A stretch of 64,000 nucleotides of DNA from Chryseobacterium lacus (GCF_003336205.1 NZ_QPIE01000006.1:124001-188000), one strand, 5' to 3'. Numbered from the stretch's first letter, positions 18,311 through 26,972 are shown. The notes: generated by a model not told the origin, from the sequence alone. Numbers and translations are program-made.

Positions 18311-19366
18311 TTATTGAAGTACCTTCACTTTTGTTTTGTCGGTCAGGTTGATCTGTCCGCTGATGACGACCTGATCACCTTCTTTCAGTCCACCAACAAC
18401 TTCCACTTTGTCTCCGAAATTGGTTCCGGTCTGTATTTTGGTGAGATAAGCGGTATTGTCTTTTACAACAAACACCTGATTATCACTCACACTCCCTACG
18501 AAAGCATCTCTCGGAATGGTTAGCGTTCTGTGCGAACCTTTTCTGGTGAAAAGCGCAGTACCGTACATTCCTGCTTTCAGTTTGTTAAAGTTATTTTGAA
18601 CCGTAATTTCAACAGGGAATTTTAAAGCTCCTGAAGCAGACGGTGCGATGAAAGTAATTCTTCCATCTAAGGTTCCTTCAACAACATCCGGCTTTACTTT
18701 TACCAGATCTCCGAGAGCCAGTTGACCAATCAGAGCCTGATCTACATCTACTTTTAATTTTACTGAAGAAATATCCACGATTTCAACGATGGGCATTCCC
18801 GGGCTCAAAACAGTTCCCACTTCTACGAATTTCTGATTGACAATACCGCTTACTTTTGAAACGACATTGGTATCGCCGGAAGTGAGTTGTGCAGATTGCA
18901 TTTGCGCTCTTGCATTTTTCACCTGCAGCCTTGCCTGATCCAACTGAAGTGCTGTAACTCCTCCGGTTTTATACGCTTGTTCATATCGGTTCAGCGTCAT
19001 TTGAGCATTGTCCAAATTAGCCTGTGCACTTCCTACATTCACATTCACTTTATCTCCGGAAAGTCTTCCAATACTTTGTCCTGCCCTTACATAACTTCCT
19101 TCCTTCACATAAAGAGCGATGAGCTGACCTCCCATTTCAGCAGAAATTTGCGCCTGAAGTTTCGGCAGAAAAGTTCCGTTTACCGAAAATTCCCCGCTGA
19201 TATCTTCAGCAACTACGGTGGCTGCACGAACGGCTACATCAATATTTTTTTCCGCTACAATGGCTACTTTTTCTTCGTTGCTTTTTTTATTATTTTGAAG
19301 GATTAGGAAAAAGGCGGCGCCAATTCCTAAAACTGCCAGGATGGTAATGATGGTGTTCTTTTTCAT
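18311..19366 (-). CDS. RND efflux periplasmic adaptor subunit (membrane fusion protein)
   Basis: This 351-residue protein has an N-terminal membrane anchor (ITILAVLGIGAAFFLIL) and the MFP order: a biotinyl-lipoyl half (LYVKEGSYVRAGQSIGRL), a short alpha-hairpin near residues 110-160, the second lipoyl half (VSGIVNQKFVEVGTVLSPG), then beta-barrel and membrane-proximal domains ending GLKEGDQVVISGQINLTD. No lipobox cysteine is present, so it is anchored by the uncleaved helix. It bridges the permease and the outer-membrane channel. Only 4 bp separate it from the TolC-like gene, consistent with one transcript. Confidence 0.93.
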   Translation of the reverse strand: MKKNTIITILAVLGIGAAFFLILQNNKKSNEEKVAIVAEKNIDVAVRAATVVAEDISGEFSVNGTFLPKLQAQISAEMGGQLIALYVKEGSYVRAGQSIGRLSGDKVNVNVGSAQANLDNAQMTLNRYEQAYKTGGVTALQLDQARLQVKNARAQMQSAQLTSGDTNVVSKVSGIVNQKFVEVGTVLSPGMPIVEIVDISSVKLKVDVDQALIGQLALGDLVKVKPDVVEGTLDGRITFIAPSASGALKFPVEITVQNNFNKLKAGMYGTALFTRKGSHRTLTIPRDAFVGSVSDNQVFVVKDNTAYLTKIQTGTNFGDKVEVVGGLKEGDQVVISGQINLTDKTKVKVLQ

Positions 19367-19370
19367 TTTT

Positions 19371-20708
19371 TTAATTGTTTTCGTTTAATGTTCTGAGTTT
19401 TCCCTGAGATTTCAGCAGATTGATTTCTGCCAACTTATAATCCAGTTTGGCTTTGGTAAGATTGTTTTTTGCTTCGGTAAGGTCACGTTCAGCATCCAGA
19501 ATGTCGTTCAATGTTGCCAATCCGTGCTGATAATTGCTTCGGGTATTGGCCAATACCTGTTCTGCGAGATCTACATTCCCTTCCTGCGTGGTAATCATGG
19601 TCATGTTATTGTCCAGTTGCACGAGGGCATTTTTGTGGGATAAATCCAATCCGAGATAGGTTTCGCGAAGATCAGCTTCTGCTTTTTCAATTTCAATCTG
19701 ATTGAGTTCCACTCTGGATTTTGTGGCAAAACCATTAAAAATAGGAATTCTAATATTCAAACCGATGGAAGCTAAATCCGACCAGAAAACGCCATTCTCT
19801 CTACCATTCCACCAGGGCATATTTTCTCCCTGTCCCAGAAAACCATAATTAGCGGAAAGCGCTGCTGTAGGATAATATTCCGCAATCGTCGCTTTTTTCT
19901 GCCATTGTAAAAGTTCCAGCTGTTTGTCCATGAGTTTTATTTCCGTCCGGTCATCAAAATTCACTGTACGGTCTGGAAGTACGGCAGGATCAAAAGTCTG
20001 TTCCGGCAATTCTATTTCCTGATTCATAGGCATTCCGATCATAAACTTTAATGTATTTTCAGCCAAATCGAGTGTATTTTCCAATTGATGCACGCCGGAA
20101 TTCACATTATTCCGAGCCACAACAGTACGGTCCAGATCTATTTTCCGAGCCAAACCCGCATCATATAGACCTTCGATAATTTTGATTGTCTGGGTGGTGA
20201 TGGCGAGATTGTTTTTCGCATTGTCCAACATTTGCTCTGCCTGATACACCTGAAAATAAGCATTTGCTACTTTTTCAATAATCTGTTCTTCGGTGAGCGC
20301 AGCATTCAGAATATAAAATTCCTTGGTAGAACGTGCAGCTTTCAGCCCTGTAAATACCGACTGATTGAAAAGCACCTGTGTAAGTTGCACCATATTGCTG
20401 GAAGTCCATTTCTGGCCGAAAGCTACTTTTACCTGCTGACCCGGTGCACCAAACATTTCGCCTGGAAGTACGGTTTCCTGCAACAGCGGATTGTAGGAAG
20501 TATTGCTGTTGAAACTGAGATTAGGAAGAGCATTTGATCGAACTTCGGCGATCTGAGCGTCACCTTTGCGGATGTCGAGCCTCGCTTTTTCTGCTTCAGC
20601 CTTGTGTTCTAACGCATGAGAAATCGCTTCAGAAAGAGTAAGCCTCTGCACCTGCTGCGCAGATACCAGCGCACCCCAGAAGATGAAACCAAAGATTAAT
20701 TTTTTCAT
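19371..20708 (-). CDS. TolC-family outer membrane efflux channel
   Basis: This 445-residue protein has a signal peptide ending SAQQVQRLTLSEAIS and two repeats of the long helical-hairpin/beta-strand unit typical of the outer membrane efflux protein family (LARKIDLDRTVVARNNVNSG near residue 185 and GLATLNDILDAERDLTEAKN near residue 400). Trimers form a barrel plus periplasmic tunnel that receives the adaptor. Its start overlaps the TetR stop (ATGA, 20705-20708), showing translational coupling to the regulator. Confidence 0.94.
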   Translation of the reverse strand: MKKLIFGFIFWGALVSAQQVQRLTLSEAISHALEHKAEAEKARLDIRKGDAQIAEVRSNALPNLSFNSNTSYNPLLQETVLPGEMFGAPGQQVKVAFGQKWTSSNMVQLTQVLFNQSVFTGLKAARSTKEFYILNAALTEEQIIEKVANAYFQVYQAEQMLDNAKNNLAITTQTIKIIEGLYDAGLARKIDLDRTVVARNNVNSGVHQLENTLDLAENTLKFMIGMPMNQEIELPEQTFDPAVLPDRTVNFDDRTEIKLMDKQLELLQWQKKATIAEYYPTAALSANYGFLGQGENMPWWNGRENGVFWSDLASIGLNIRIPIFNGFATKSRVELNQIEIEKAEADLRETYLGLDLSHKNALVQLDNNMTMITTQEGNVDLAEQVLANTRSNYQHGLATLNDILDAERDLTEAKNNLTKAKLDYKLAEINLLKSQGKLRTLNENN

Positions 20709-21307
20709 TTATTTAATTTGTTATACTGTTTTATATATTTTTTTCCTTCTTCTGTTGTAATGGCATTCATATAGAATAAGACCACTTCTTCATGAAACTG
20801 ATTCCGGTCGAAGATCTCATTATCGATAAAAGGAGAATTGTCATATGACATGATGAGTGAGAAGAATAACTGTGCATACGCCGTTTCATTGAAATCTGTA
20901 CGATAGTAACCTTGTTCTCTTCCTTTTTTTATATTGCGGAGGAGTACGTCTGTAAACCGGTCAGAAAATTCACTGATGTGTTTGTTAAAAATAGCCGGAT
21001 AATACCGCACCAACTGTCGGATAAATAAAGATTTATTGGACTTTACTGCTTCTTCAATTTGCTGATCACGACAGAACATCCTTTCCACCGCATTTTCTAC
21101 GGTATCATCCAGCATATTGAGTTGTTCGATGACATCATTCAGTTTAAAAGCCAACACATCCTCCAACAATGCTTCCTTATTTTTATAATGCTGGTAAAGC
21201 GTTTTTTTGGACATACCAAACTCTTTTGCAATATCATCCATTGTGAGGGTTTTAGCTCCATTTTCAATAAAAAGCATCACTACTTTTTCTAAAAAATTCT
21301 TGTCCAT
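20705..21307 (-). CDS. TetR/AcrR-family repressor of the efflux operon
   Basis: This 200-residue protein has the N-terminal TetR HTH: TMDDIAKEFGMSKKTLYQHY with KNKEALLEDVL after it, near residues 22-52. The helical C-terminal domain would bind the inducer. It is the first gene of the operon, overlapping the TolC-like gene by 4 bp, so it most likely represses its own promoter and the pump. A 29-bp inverted repeat covering the spacer of the promoter supports autoregulation. Confidence 0.94.
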   Translation of the reverse strand: MDKNFLEKVVMLFIENGAKTLTMDDIAKEFGMSKKTLYQHYKNKEALLEDVLAFKLNDVIEQLNMLDDTVENAVERMFCRDQQIEEAVKSNKSLFIRQLVRYYPAIFNKHISEFSDRFTDVLLRNIKKGREQGYYRTDFNETAYAQLFFSLIMSYDNSPFIDNEIFDRNQFHEEVVLFYMNAITTEEGKKYIKQYNKLNK

Positions 21308-21326
21308 GTATCAAAATTTATGGCTG

Positions 21327-21334
21327 CAAATATA
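21327..21334 (-). promoter_or_regulatory. -7 element TATATTTG of the efflux operon
   Basis: Exact TAnnTTTG match 20 bp upstream of the TetR ATG. A weak -33-like TTGG lies at 21353-21356, 18 bp further upstream and inside the inverted repeat. Confidence 0.6.
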
Positions 21335-21338
21335 CGAA

Positions 21339-21367
21339 AGGAAACTTATAAACCAATAAAGTTTCCT
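21339..21367. promoter_or_regulatory. Candidate TetR operator (AGGAAACTT-N11-AAGTTTCCT)
   Basis: Perfect 9-bp half-sites separated by 11 bp, centred at 21353. It begins 5 bp upstream of the -7 box and covers the -33 region, the position where a bound TetR dimer would block transcription. Confidence 0.75.
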
Positions 21368-21467
21368 AGTTTTTTTCTATATATTTTTATAATGGAAAAT
21401 CGGAAGAGAAAAAAGCAAAGCCCAACTTTAGGTCACATAGGTTACAAATCCTCTGTTGAAGTTTAAT

Positions 21468-21475
21468 TAAATTTG
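21468..21475 (+). promoter_or_regulatory. -7 element TAAATTTG for the thioredoxin-like gene
   Basis: Exact TAnnTTTG match, leaving a leader of roughly 68 nt before ATG 21550. Confidence 0.5.
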
Positions 21476-21549
21476 CAGTGCCAATGAACTAAAACACATC
21501 ATCAGACAAATCTTTAAATATCATTCTTCAATTCAATTTCAATTTTAAC

Positions 21550-22140
21550 ATGGATAAAATAAAAAAATGGCTAAGGAACAATTGGGGAACAGCGATTATG
21601 TTTCTCTTTTTCCTTTTGCTGCTCGTAAGCCCCAATTTCAAAACGTGGGTGATGCGACAAATTATTTCCACCGGCATTATGAACGCCAAAGTAGAGAAGA
21701 AAGAAGTGATTTCAAGCTCAAAAACCCCAGCAGAAAATTTCATGGTGATGGACAATTCCGGAAATACCATCAATACTTCTGACCTGAAAGGTAAAGTGGT
21801 ATTTATGAACTTCTGGGCATCCTGGTGTCCGCCTTGTCGGGCAGAATTCCCTTCTATCCAGAAGTTCTATGAACGTTACAAAGATAATCCTGGCGTGATA
21901 TTTCTCACGGTGAATCTTGATGAAGACCCTGGTTTGGGCGAAGCGTATCTTAAAAAAGAACAGTTTACGGTTCCGTTTTTAGTTCCGGCCGGCAATATTC
22001 CGTCAGCTTATTTCAGCGGATCTTTGCCTACAACCGTCGTACTTGACAAGAATGGTGGAATTCGTTTGCAACACGCCGGAATGGCAGACTACAGCAAAGC
22101 TTCATTCTATAAAGAAATCGATGCGCTATTAGATGAATAA
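21550..22140 (+). CDS. TlpA/ResA-like membrane-anchored thioredoxin
   Basis: This 196-residue protein has an N-terminal signal-anchor (AIMFLFFLLLLVSP, residues ~16-29) and a thioredoxin-like domain with active site WASWCPPCRAEFPS near residue 90 and the cis-proline region SLPTTVVLDKNG. TlpA/ResA proteins reduce disulfides outside the cytoplasmic membrane, often for cytochrome c maturation or secreted-protein folding. No cytochrome genes are nearby, so the partner is unknown. It is monocistronic and divergent from the efflux operon, 243 bp apart. Confidence 0.9.
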   Translation: MDKIKKWLRNNWGTAIMFLFFLLLLVSPNFKTWVMRQIISTGIMNAKVEKKEVISSSKTPAENFMVMDNSGNTINTSDLKGKVVFMNFWASWCPPCRAEFPSIQKFYERYKDNPGVIFLTVNLDEDPGLGEAYLKKEQFTVPFLVPAGNIPSAYFSGSLPTTVVLDKNGGIRLQHAGMADYSKASFYKEIDALLDE

Positions 22141-22295
22141 ATACAAAACTTTATTTTGAACATTTAACTCCAAATCGCTATGAAGAAATCAATAATCTAG
22201 AAATAAACTACAGTTTACATTGTCAATGAACTGCGGGGAATTTTCAGCATCGCTATGGATTGAAAATGAGTTGAGAATAATCCGGTAGCGTTAAT

Positions 22296-23246
22296 TTAAT
22301 TCTGATTTGATGCTTCTTCTTCGGCTTCTTCCATGAGTTTCAGATACGTGTGGTATCTCGACTCCTGAATTTCGCCGGTCTCCAATTGAGCCATGACGGC
22401 ACATTGAGGCTCATTGATATGTAGGCAATTGTAAAACCTACACTGTTCGCGAGCTTTGAATATTTCCGGGAAGAAATGCTGAACTTCTTCTTTTTCGATA
22501 TCAATCATGGCAAATTCTCGAACTCCCGGTGTATCGATCACGCTTCCTCCAAAATTCCAGAAGTGCATTTGTGCGAAAGTGGTGGTATGTTTTCCTTTCA
22601 GATGGGTTTCTGAAATCTCCGAAGTTTTAAGATTCAGTTCCGGTTGAAAAGCATTCACCAAAGTGGATTTTCCTGCTCCAGAATGTCCGAAGAAAACTGA
22701 TACCTTATCTTTCACTGCGTCCTGAAGCAGTTCCAAATTCTGTTGGGAATAGGCAGAAACCTGCAGCGTTTTATATCCAATATTTTCATAAATTTCCTGT
22801 ATTTCCTCAATAACCGCTATCTCTTCAGAAACCAGTAAATCCATTTTGCTGAAAAGAATGAGCGTTTCAATATTATAGGCTTCACAACAAGCTAGGAAAC
22901 GATCCAGAAAACCAAGCGACGTTTCTGGATGTTTCAGCGTAAAAATAAAACAGGCAACATCAATATTAGAAGCGATAATGTGTGCTTCTTTGGAAAGATT
23001 AACGGATTTTCTGATCAAATAATTCTTTCGGGGTTCAATCTTAGTAATCCATGCGATATCATCCTGTTCAAGTTGAAAACTCACGCGGTCGCCCACGGCA
23101 AGCGGATTGGTAAGCCTTGTTTTCAGAAGCTTGAACTTTCCGCGGATGCGCGCTTCGAAGACCATTTTCGTTTCCTGCTCCAGAACCTGATACCAGCTTC
23201 CTGTCGATTTAATAACCAGTCCGTGCAATGTGCCCATGAGTTCCAT
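22296..23246 (-). CDS. rsgA: Ribosome small-subunit-dependent GTPase A
   Basis: This 316-residue protein begins with an OB-fold, then a circularly permuted GTPase with G4 SKMDL near residue 135, the P-loop GHSGAGKSTLVNAF near residue 187 and G3 DTPGVREF, then a C-terminal zinc knuckle EQCRFYNCLHINEPQCAV (C-x4-C-x-H-x5-C). It assists late 30S maturation. Its ATG overlaps the upstream stop by one base (TAATG), so translation is coupled to the DAHP synthase gene. Confidence 0.96.
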   Translation of the reverse strand: MELMGTLHGLVIKSTGSWYQVLEQETKMVFEARIRGKFKLLKTRLTNPLAVGDRVSFQLEQDDIAWITKIEPRKNYLIRKSVNLSKEAHIIASNIDVACFIFTLKHPETSLGFLDRFLACCEAYNIETLILFSKMDLLVSEEIAVIEEIQEIYENIGYKTLQVSAYSQQNLELLQDAVKDKVSVFFGHSGAGKSTLVNAFQPELNLKTSEISETHLKGKHTTTFAQMHFWNFGGSVIDTPGVREFAMIDIEKEEVQHFFPEIFKAREQCRFYNCLHINEPQCAVMAQLETGEIQESRYHTYLKLMEEAEEEASNQN

Positions 23247-24328
23247 TATTTTTTATCATTCATAATTTTATTCTGAATTTCCACCGACTGTTCATGAATG
23301 GATTTGAAAAGTTTTTCGATAAACTCTTTCGACATTTGCGTTTCTTCAGCTTTTCTCGCGGCATATTCGGTGATAACTTTCCAGCGATCCGGTTGAAAAA
23401 CCGCCGCATTATGTGCTTTCTTCAGACTGCCAATGTGCTCGGACACCTTCATCCTTTGGGAAAGCAGTTCAATCAGCTGAAAATCAATATCCGAAATCAG
23501 GGTTCTGAACCGATCCATATCTTCATCAAAAGCTGAAATTTCTGTATCTCTCACTTTCAGCTTTTCGATCATTCCGGCCAATACTTCGGGCGTCACTTGT
23601 TGTTTCGCATCACTCCAAGCCGCATCAGGATTGCAGTGCGTCTCTACCATTACGCCCTGATAGCCAATATTTAACGCTTCCTGCGCTACTGAAAACAATC
23701 CGGTTCGGTTTCCACAAATGTGCGAAGGATCCACGAGCATCGGAATTTCAGGAAACTGGTTTTTAAAATCGAGGGCAATCTGCCAGTTCGGAACATTCCG
23801 ATATTTTGTTTTCTGATAGGTAGAAAAACCACGGTGAATAACGCCCAGATTTCTAATTCCCGCACCCGACAATCTTTCCAGCGCACCAATCCACAAGGCA
23901 AGATCCGGATTAACGGGGTTTTTCACCAGAACAATTTTATCAGTTCCTTTCAGGGCATCGGCAATTTCCTGTACTGCGAAAGGATTTACGGTTGTCCGGG
24001 CACCAATCCAGAGTATATCAATATCTGCATCCAATACCGCTTTCACGTGGTGCGCATTCGCCACTTCGGTAGCGGTTTGAAATCCGAATTCCTCTTTTAC
24101 TTTCTGCAGCCATTTCAGTCCGATAATGCCGACTCCTTCAAAACCGTTGGGCTTCGTTCGGGGTTTCCAGATTCCGGCACGAAATACCGGTATTTCAACT
24201 CCCGTTTCTTTCATTCGTCCGGCGGTTTCCAGCATCTGAAGTTCACTTTCAGCACTACACGGTCCGGCAATAATCATGGGTGTGGGATAGGTTTTGAACC
24301 ATTCGTTTTTTAACTCGGCAAGCTCCAT
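23246..24328 (-). CDS. Bifunctional DAHP synthase / chorismate mutase
   Basis: Residues ~15-260 form a DAHP synthase of the AroA-beta/KDO8P-synthase-like class: MIIAGPCSAESELQM, FRAGIWKPRTKPNGFEG, VLVKNPVNPD, IHRGFSTYQ, MLVDPSHICGNRTG and MVETHCNPDAAWSDAKQQ carry the metal and phosphate ligands. Residues ~265-360 are an AroQ-type chorismate mutase helical domain (FRTLISDIDFQLIELLSQRM). The protein links the first shikimate step and the Phe/Tyr branch point, and the mutase domain commonly mediates feedback control. Middle gene of the dnaX-aroG-rsgA operon, 9 bp after dnaX. Confidence 0.95.
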   Translation of the reverse strand: MELAELKNEWFKTYPTPMIIAGPCSAESELQMLETAGRMKETGVEIPVFRAGIWKPRTKPNGFEGVGIIGLKWLQKVKEEFGFQTATEVANAHHVKAVLDADIDILWIGARTTVNPFAVQEIADALKGTDKIVLVKNPVNPDLALWIGALERLSGAGIRNLGVIHRGFSTYQKTKYRNVPNWQIALDFKNQFPEIPMLVDPSHICGNRTGLFSVAQEALNIGYQGVMVETHCNPDAAWSDAKQQVTPEVLAGMIEKLKVRDTEISAFDEDMDRFRTLISDIDFQLIELLSQRMKVSEHIGSLKKAHNAAVFQPDRWKVITEYAARKAEETQMSKEFIEKLFKSIHEQSVEIQNKIMNDKK

Positions 24329-24337
24329 TTATTTCGC

Positions 24338-24844
24338 TTAATTAAGATCAAATTTAAACAAATCATCCAGATCCGTCAGCAGAGGATTGATCTGAACATA
24401 TTTTTCAAAAAGCGTGCGTTTAGTCATCACTTCTTTTTTAAGATTGACACTGTCCATAACATATTCAATACCAAAACGGTAATTATTGACTTTATGCCTG
24501 AAGTGGGTGAAGAAATCGTGGCTTACCTTGTCAAATTCAGATTTGGCGGTATCGGAAGGATAGGCAATCCGGACAATTGTTTCATCCACTTTTCTCAACC
24601 GGAATCCGGAAATGGCATTGTAAATCACCACATCTTTCTGTTGAATTTCCTGAAGAAAAACAGCCCATGCTGTCTGTAAATCCGTTTCCGTAAAATGTTG
24701 ATTCGGGAGCTGTTCTTCATCCTGAGGAAGCTGAACTTCTTCGGCGACTTTGGTAGTTTCCTGAAGCTTTTGCTGAATGCTGTACCGGGAAGGTTTTATC
24801 TCTTTATTTTTCGCCAAAGGCTGCTCCGACTTCTTTATCACCAC
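24338..24844 (-). CDS. dnaX: DnaX tau-specific C-terminal region, in the -1 frame
   Basis: This frame has no independent start of quality (GTG at 24844) and continues upstream without a stop into the A10 tract where the N-terminal dnaX frame ends. Reading -1 from the tract gives a continuous protein of about 556 residues (24338-26007). The sequence contains a helical domain (TETDLQTAWAVFLQEIQQKD) like the tau C-terminus of Bacteroidota DnaX, which contacts DnaB and the polymerase core. It is therefore part of dnaX, not a separate gene. The shift could be programmed (ribosomal or transcriptional slippage) or an indel artefact. Confidence 0.8.
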   Translation of the reverse strand: MVIKKSEQPLAKNKEIKPSRYSIQQKLQETTKVAEEVQLPQDEEQLPNQHFTETDLQTAWAVFLQEIQQKDVVIYNAISGFRLRKVDETIVRIAYPSDTAKSEFDKVSHDFFTHFRHKVNNYRFGIEYVMDSVNLKKEVMTKRTLFEKYVQINPLLTDLDDLFKFDLN

Positions 24845-24921
24845 TTCTGGTAGCGGTATTTTCTCCTCTTTCTTAGGCGGAATCAGGGTTTCTGCGGCTG
24901 CTTTAAGAAGCGGTGCGAGAA

Positions 24922-26007
24922 TCAGGAACTTTTTTTTTTATCTCCGTTACCGATGGCAGTGAGACTAGCCAACTGCATGAGGGCAATTTCGACAGTAAGT
25001 CTTGGGTTTTTAGAATTTTTATAGTTGATGTCCGCATGATTGCAAATTTCAATAGCATCGATCAGTTGCTGAGGAACCCACTTTTTGCTTTGCTCACCAA
25101 AACGCAACCGGGTTTTCTCCCCTACTTCTATCAGGTTGAGGGTAGCAGGATTCTGCGCCATCATCAAATCCCGGAAATGGCTTCCCATTCCGGCGATGAA
25201 AATATGCGGATCGAATCCTTTTTTTACAATTTCATTGAAAGCTGAAAGAATTTCAGGAATTTTATTTTCATGAGCAAGATCGGCAATGTTGAGATACTGA
25301 TCATAATCCAGCACATTCAGCACTTCTGCTGCTTTCTGAAGGGTAATATTTTTTTGGGTAAAAGTCGCCAGCCTGTCAAAAAGTGAAAGGGCATCCCGAA
25401 GGGCACCATCCGCTTTCTGAGCAATGAGATACAGCGCATCGTCTTCATACTGCACCTTTTCCCGTTCCGCGATTTTCTTCAGATGCTCCTGAATATCTTC
25501 GATGGTGATTCTTTTAAAATCATAAATCTGACACCGGGAAAGGATGGTAGGAATTATTTTATGCTTCTCTGTTGTGGCCAGAATAAAAATTGCATGTGCA
25601 GGAGGTTCTTCCAAGGTTTTCAAAAAAGCATTAAAAGCAGCTTGACTCAGCATGTGTACCTCATCAATAATATACACCTTAAATCTCCCTACCTGCGGTG
25701 CAAAGCGTACCTGATCTGTAAGATCGCGAATATGTTCAACACCGTTATTGGATGCCGCATCCAGCTCATAAATATTGTAGGCAAAACCGTCCTCAGAAGT
25801 TGAGCCGTCTTTTTCATTAATTTTGCGTGCGAGAATTCTGGCACAGGTCGTTTTTCCGACTCCTCTTGGTCCGCAAAACAATAATGCCTGCGCCAACTGG
25901 TTTTCTTCAATAGCATGTTCCAGTGTATCCGTAATATGCTGCTGCCCTACAACAGTTTCGAACTCCTGCGGGCGGTATTTTCGGGCTGAAACGATGAAGT
26001 TTTCCAT
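24922..26007 (-). CDS. dnaX: DNA polymerase III gamma/tau subunit, N-terminal (gamma-like) reading frame
   Basis: This is the 361-residue AAA+ clamp-loader core: Walker A GPRGVGKTT near residue 45, DAASNNGVEHIRDLTDQV, Walker B VYIIDEVHMLS, ATTEKHKIIPTILSRC with the SRC arginine finger, and the domain III helices up to LMQLASLTAIG. It ends abruptly as GNGDKKKSS just after ten A residues, which matches the length of gamma forms elsewhere. The zinc-binding cysteine cluster usually between Walker A and DAASN is missing, replaced by NEKDGSTSEDG. An exact -7 box (TATTTTTG, 26012-26019) sits right before the ATG, implying a very short leader or leaderless mRNA. First gene of the dnaX-aroG-rsgA operon. 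Confidence 0.93.
   Translation of the reverse strand: MENFIVSARKYRPQEFETVVGQQHITDTLEHAIEENQLAQALLFCGPRGVGKTTCARILARKINEKDGSTSEDGFAYNIYELDAASNNGVEHIRDLTDQVRFAPQVGRFKVYIIDEVHMLSQAAFNAFLKTLEEPPAHAIFILATTEKHKIIPTILSRCQIYDFKRITIEDIQEHLKKIAEREKVQYEDDALYLIAQKADGALRDALSLFDRLATFTQKNITLQKAAEVLNVLDYDQYLNIADLAHENKIPEILSAFNEIVKKGFDPHIFIAGMGSHFRDLMMAQNPATLNLIEVGEKTRLRFGEQSKKWVPQQLIDAIEICNHADINYKNSKNPRLTVEIALMQLASLTAIGNGDKKKSS
24930..24939 (-). other. A10 slippery tract joining the two dnaX frames
   Basis: Ten consecutive A residues on the coding strand (GAT-A10-GTTCC). The zero frame meets UGA two codons after the run; a -1 shift (or net +1 A in the mRNA) opens the tau C-terminal frame, reading KKKKFLILAPLLK onward. 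Thermus thermophilus dnaX uses a similar A-run, and E. coli dnaX uses A-AAA-AAG. Confidence 0.7.
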
Positions 26008-26011
26008 TTGT

Positions 26012-26019
26012 CAAAAATA
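26012..26019 (-). promoter_or_regulatory. -7 element TATTTTTG for dnaX
   Basis: Exact TAnnTTTG match ending 5 bp before the dnaX ATG at 26007. Confidence 0.45.
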
Positions 26020-26087
26020 AGGGAAATTTTGTGGAAATCAAAACGGGATTCTTCCATTCAACGGAATGAATAATCTGTCGTTTCCAA

Positions 26088-26768
26088 TTATTTTTTGTTT
26101 TTAGCGGCTCTTTTGGCATTAATGAATTCCCATACCATCGGCAGAAGAGAAATCCCGATGATTCCGAAAATAACGGTTTCAAAATTCTCTTTTACGATGG
26201 GAATGTTTCCGAAGAAATAACCCAGCAGCGTAAGACTGAATACCCAGATTAACGCTCCGATCACGTTGTAACGGATAAAAACCGAATAATTCATCGAACC
26301 AATTCCGGCTACGAATGGGGCAAACGTTCTTACAATAGGGACAAAACGTGCTATAATAATGGTTTTCGGGCCGTTTTTCTCGTAGAAATCTTGAGTTTGT
26401 TCAATGTATTTTCTATTGACCAAAGGTTTTTCGCGAAACTTCAGGTTCAGGATTTTCAAACCGACATTTTTCCCCAAATAATAATTGAGTGTATCCCCGA
26501 GAATGGCGGCAACCGACAATAAAAACAGGACGAGCCAGAGATTGAGACTGGCCGATTCGCCATCTGCACTGATCACTCCCGCGCAAAAGGCTCCCGCAGC
26601 AAAAAGCAGGGAATCTCCGGGAAGAAAAGGCATGATCACCAGACCGGTTTCCACAAAGACAATGAGGAATAAAATAAGATAAATCCACACGCCGTAATCC
26701 AGAATCATGGTGTGCAGATGTTGATCCAGGTTAAGAAAAAAGTCGAGAACGGTTTGAATAAATTCCAT
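26088..26768 (-). CDS. DedA-family (VTT domain) membrane protein
   Basis: This 226-residue protein has several membrane segments. It has the DedA signature region: FVETGLVIMPFLPGDSLLFA near residue 40, GDTLNYYLGKNVG near residue 101, the re-entrant FYEKNGPKTIIIARFVPIVR near residue 128 with the conserved RFxPxxR, and FAPFVAGIGSM. DedA proteins act in membrane lipid (undecaprenyl phosphate or phospholipid) movement and envelope homeostasis. It is monocistronic, with an exact -7 box at 26800-26807. Confidence 0.94.
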   Translation of the reverse strand: MEFIQTVLDFFLNLDQHLHTMILDYGVWIYLILFLIVFVETGLVIMPFLPGDSLLFAAGAFCAGVISADGESASLNLWLVLFLLSVAAILGDTLNYYLGKNVGLKILNLKFREKPLVNRKYIEQTQDFYEKNGPKTIIIARFVPIVRTFAPFVAGIGSMNYSVFIRYNVIGALIWVFSLTLLGYFFGNIPIVKENFETVIFGIIGISLLPMVWEFINAKRAAKNKK

Positions 26769-26799
26769 AAAAGTCCGGTTGGTTAAAAAAAATAATGCG

Positions 26800-26807
26800 C
26801 AAAAATA
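26800..26807 (-). promoter_or_regulatory. -7 element TATTTTTG for the DedA gene
   Basis: Exact TAnnTTTG match 32 bp upstream of the ATG at 26768. Confidence 0.5.
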
Positions 26808-26935
26808 CAGATTAAAAATTGGAAATATGAGGATAAATTTGAGATTGTCTTCATTGTTTTGGGTGTGTTTTCTTTAAGATAAATTAAAATTAGTTTATTT
26901 TTGAAAGGGAAAACAATTAATAATTTTAAAAAAGA

Positions 26936-26970
26936 AAAGGAGAAGTGATACCAATAATCGCTTCTCCTTT
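26936..26970 (-). terminator. Terminator of tRNA-Arg(CCG)
   Basis: 14-bp stem (one G-U) with a 7-nt loop, beginning 3 bp beyond the tRNA 3' end on the minus strand and followed there by a T-rich tract. This is the strongest hairpin in the area. Confidence 0.85.
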
Positions 26971-26972
26971 TG

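Noticed and set aside
24338-24844. Independent gene of unknown function downstream of dnaX
   Set aside because: The frame stays open upstream to the A10 tract, has only a GTG start inside it, and its sequence resembles the tau C-terminus.
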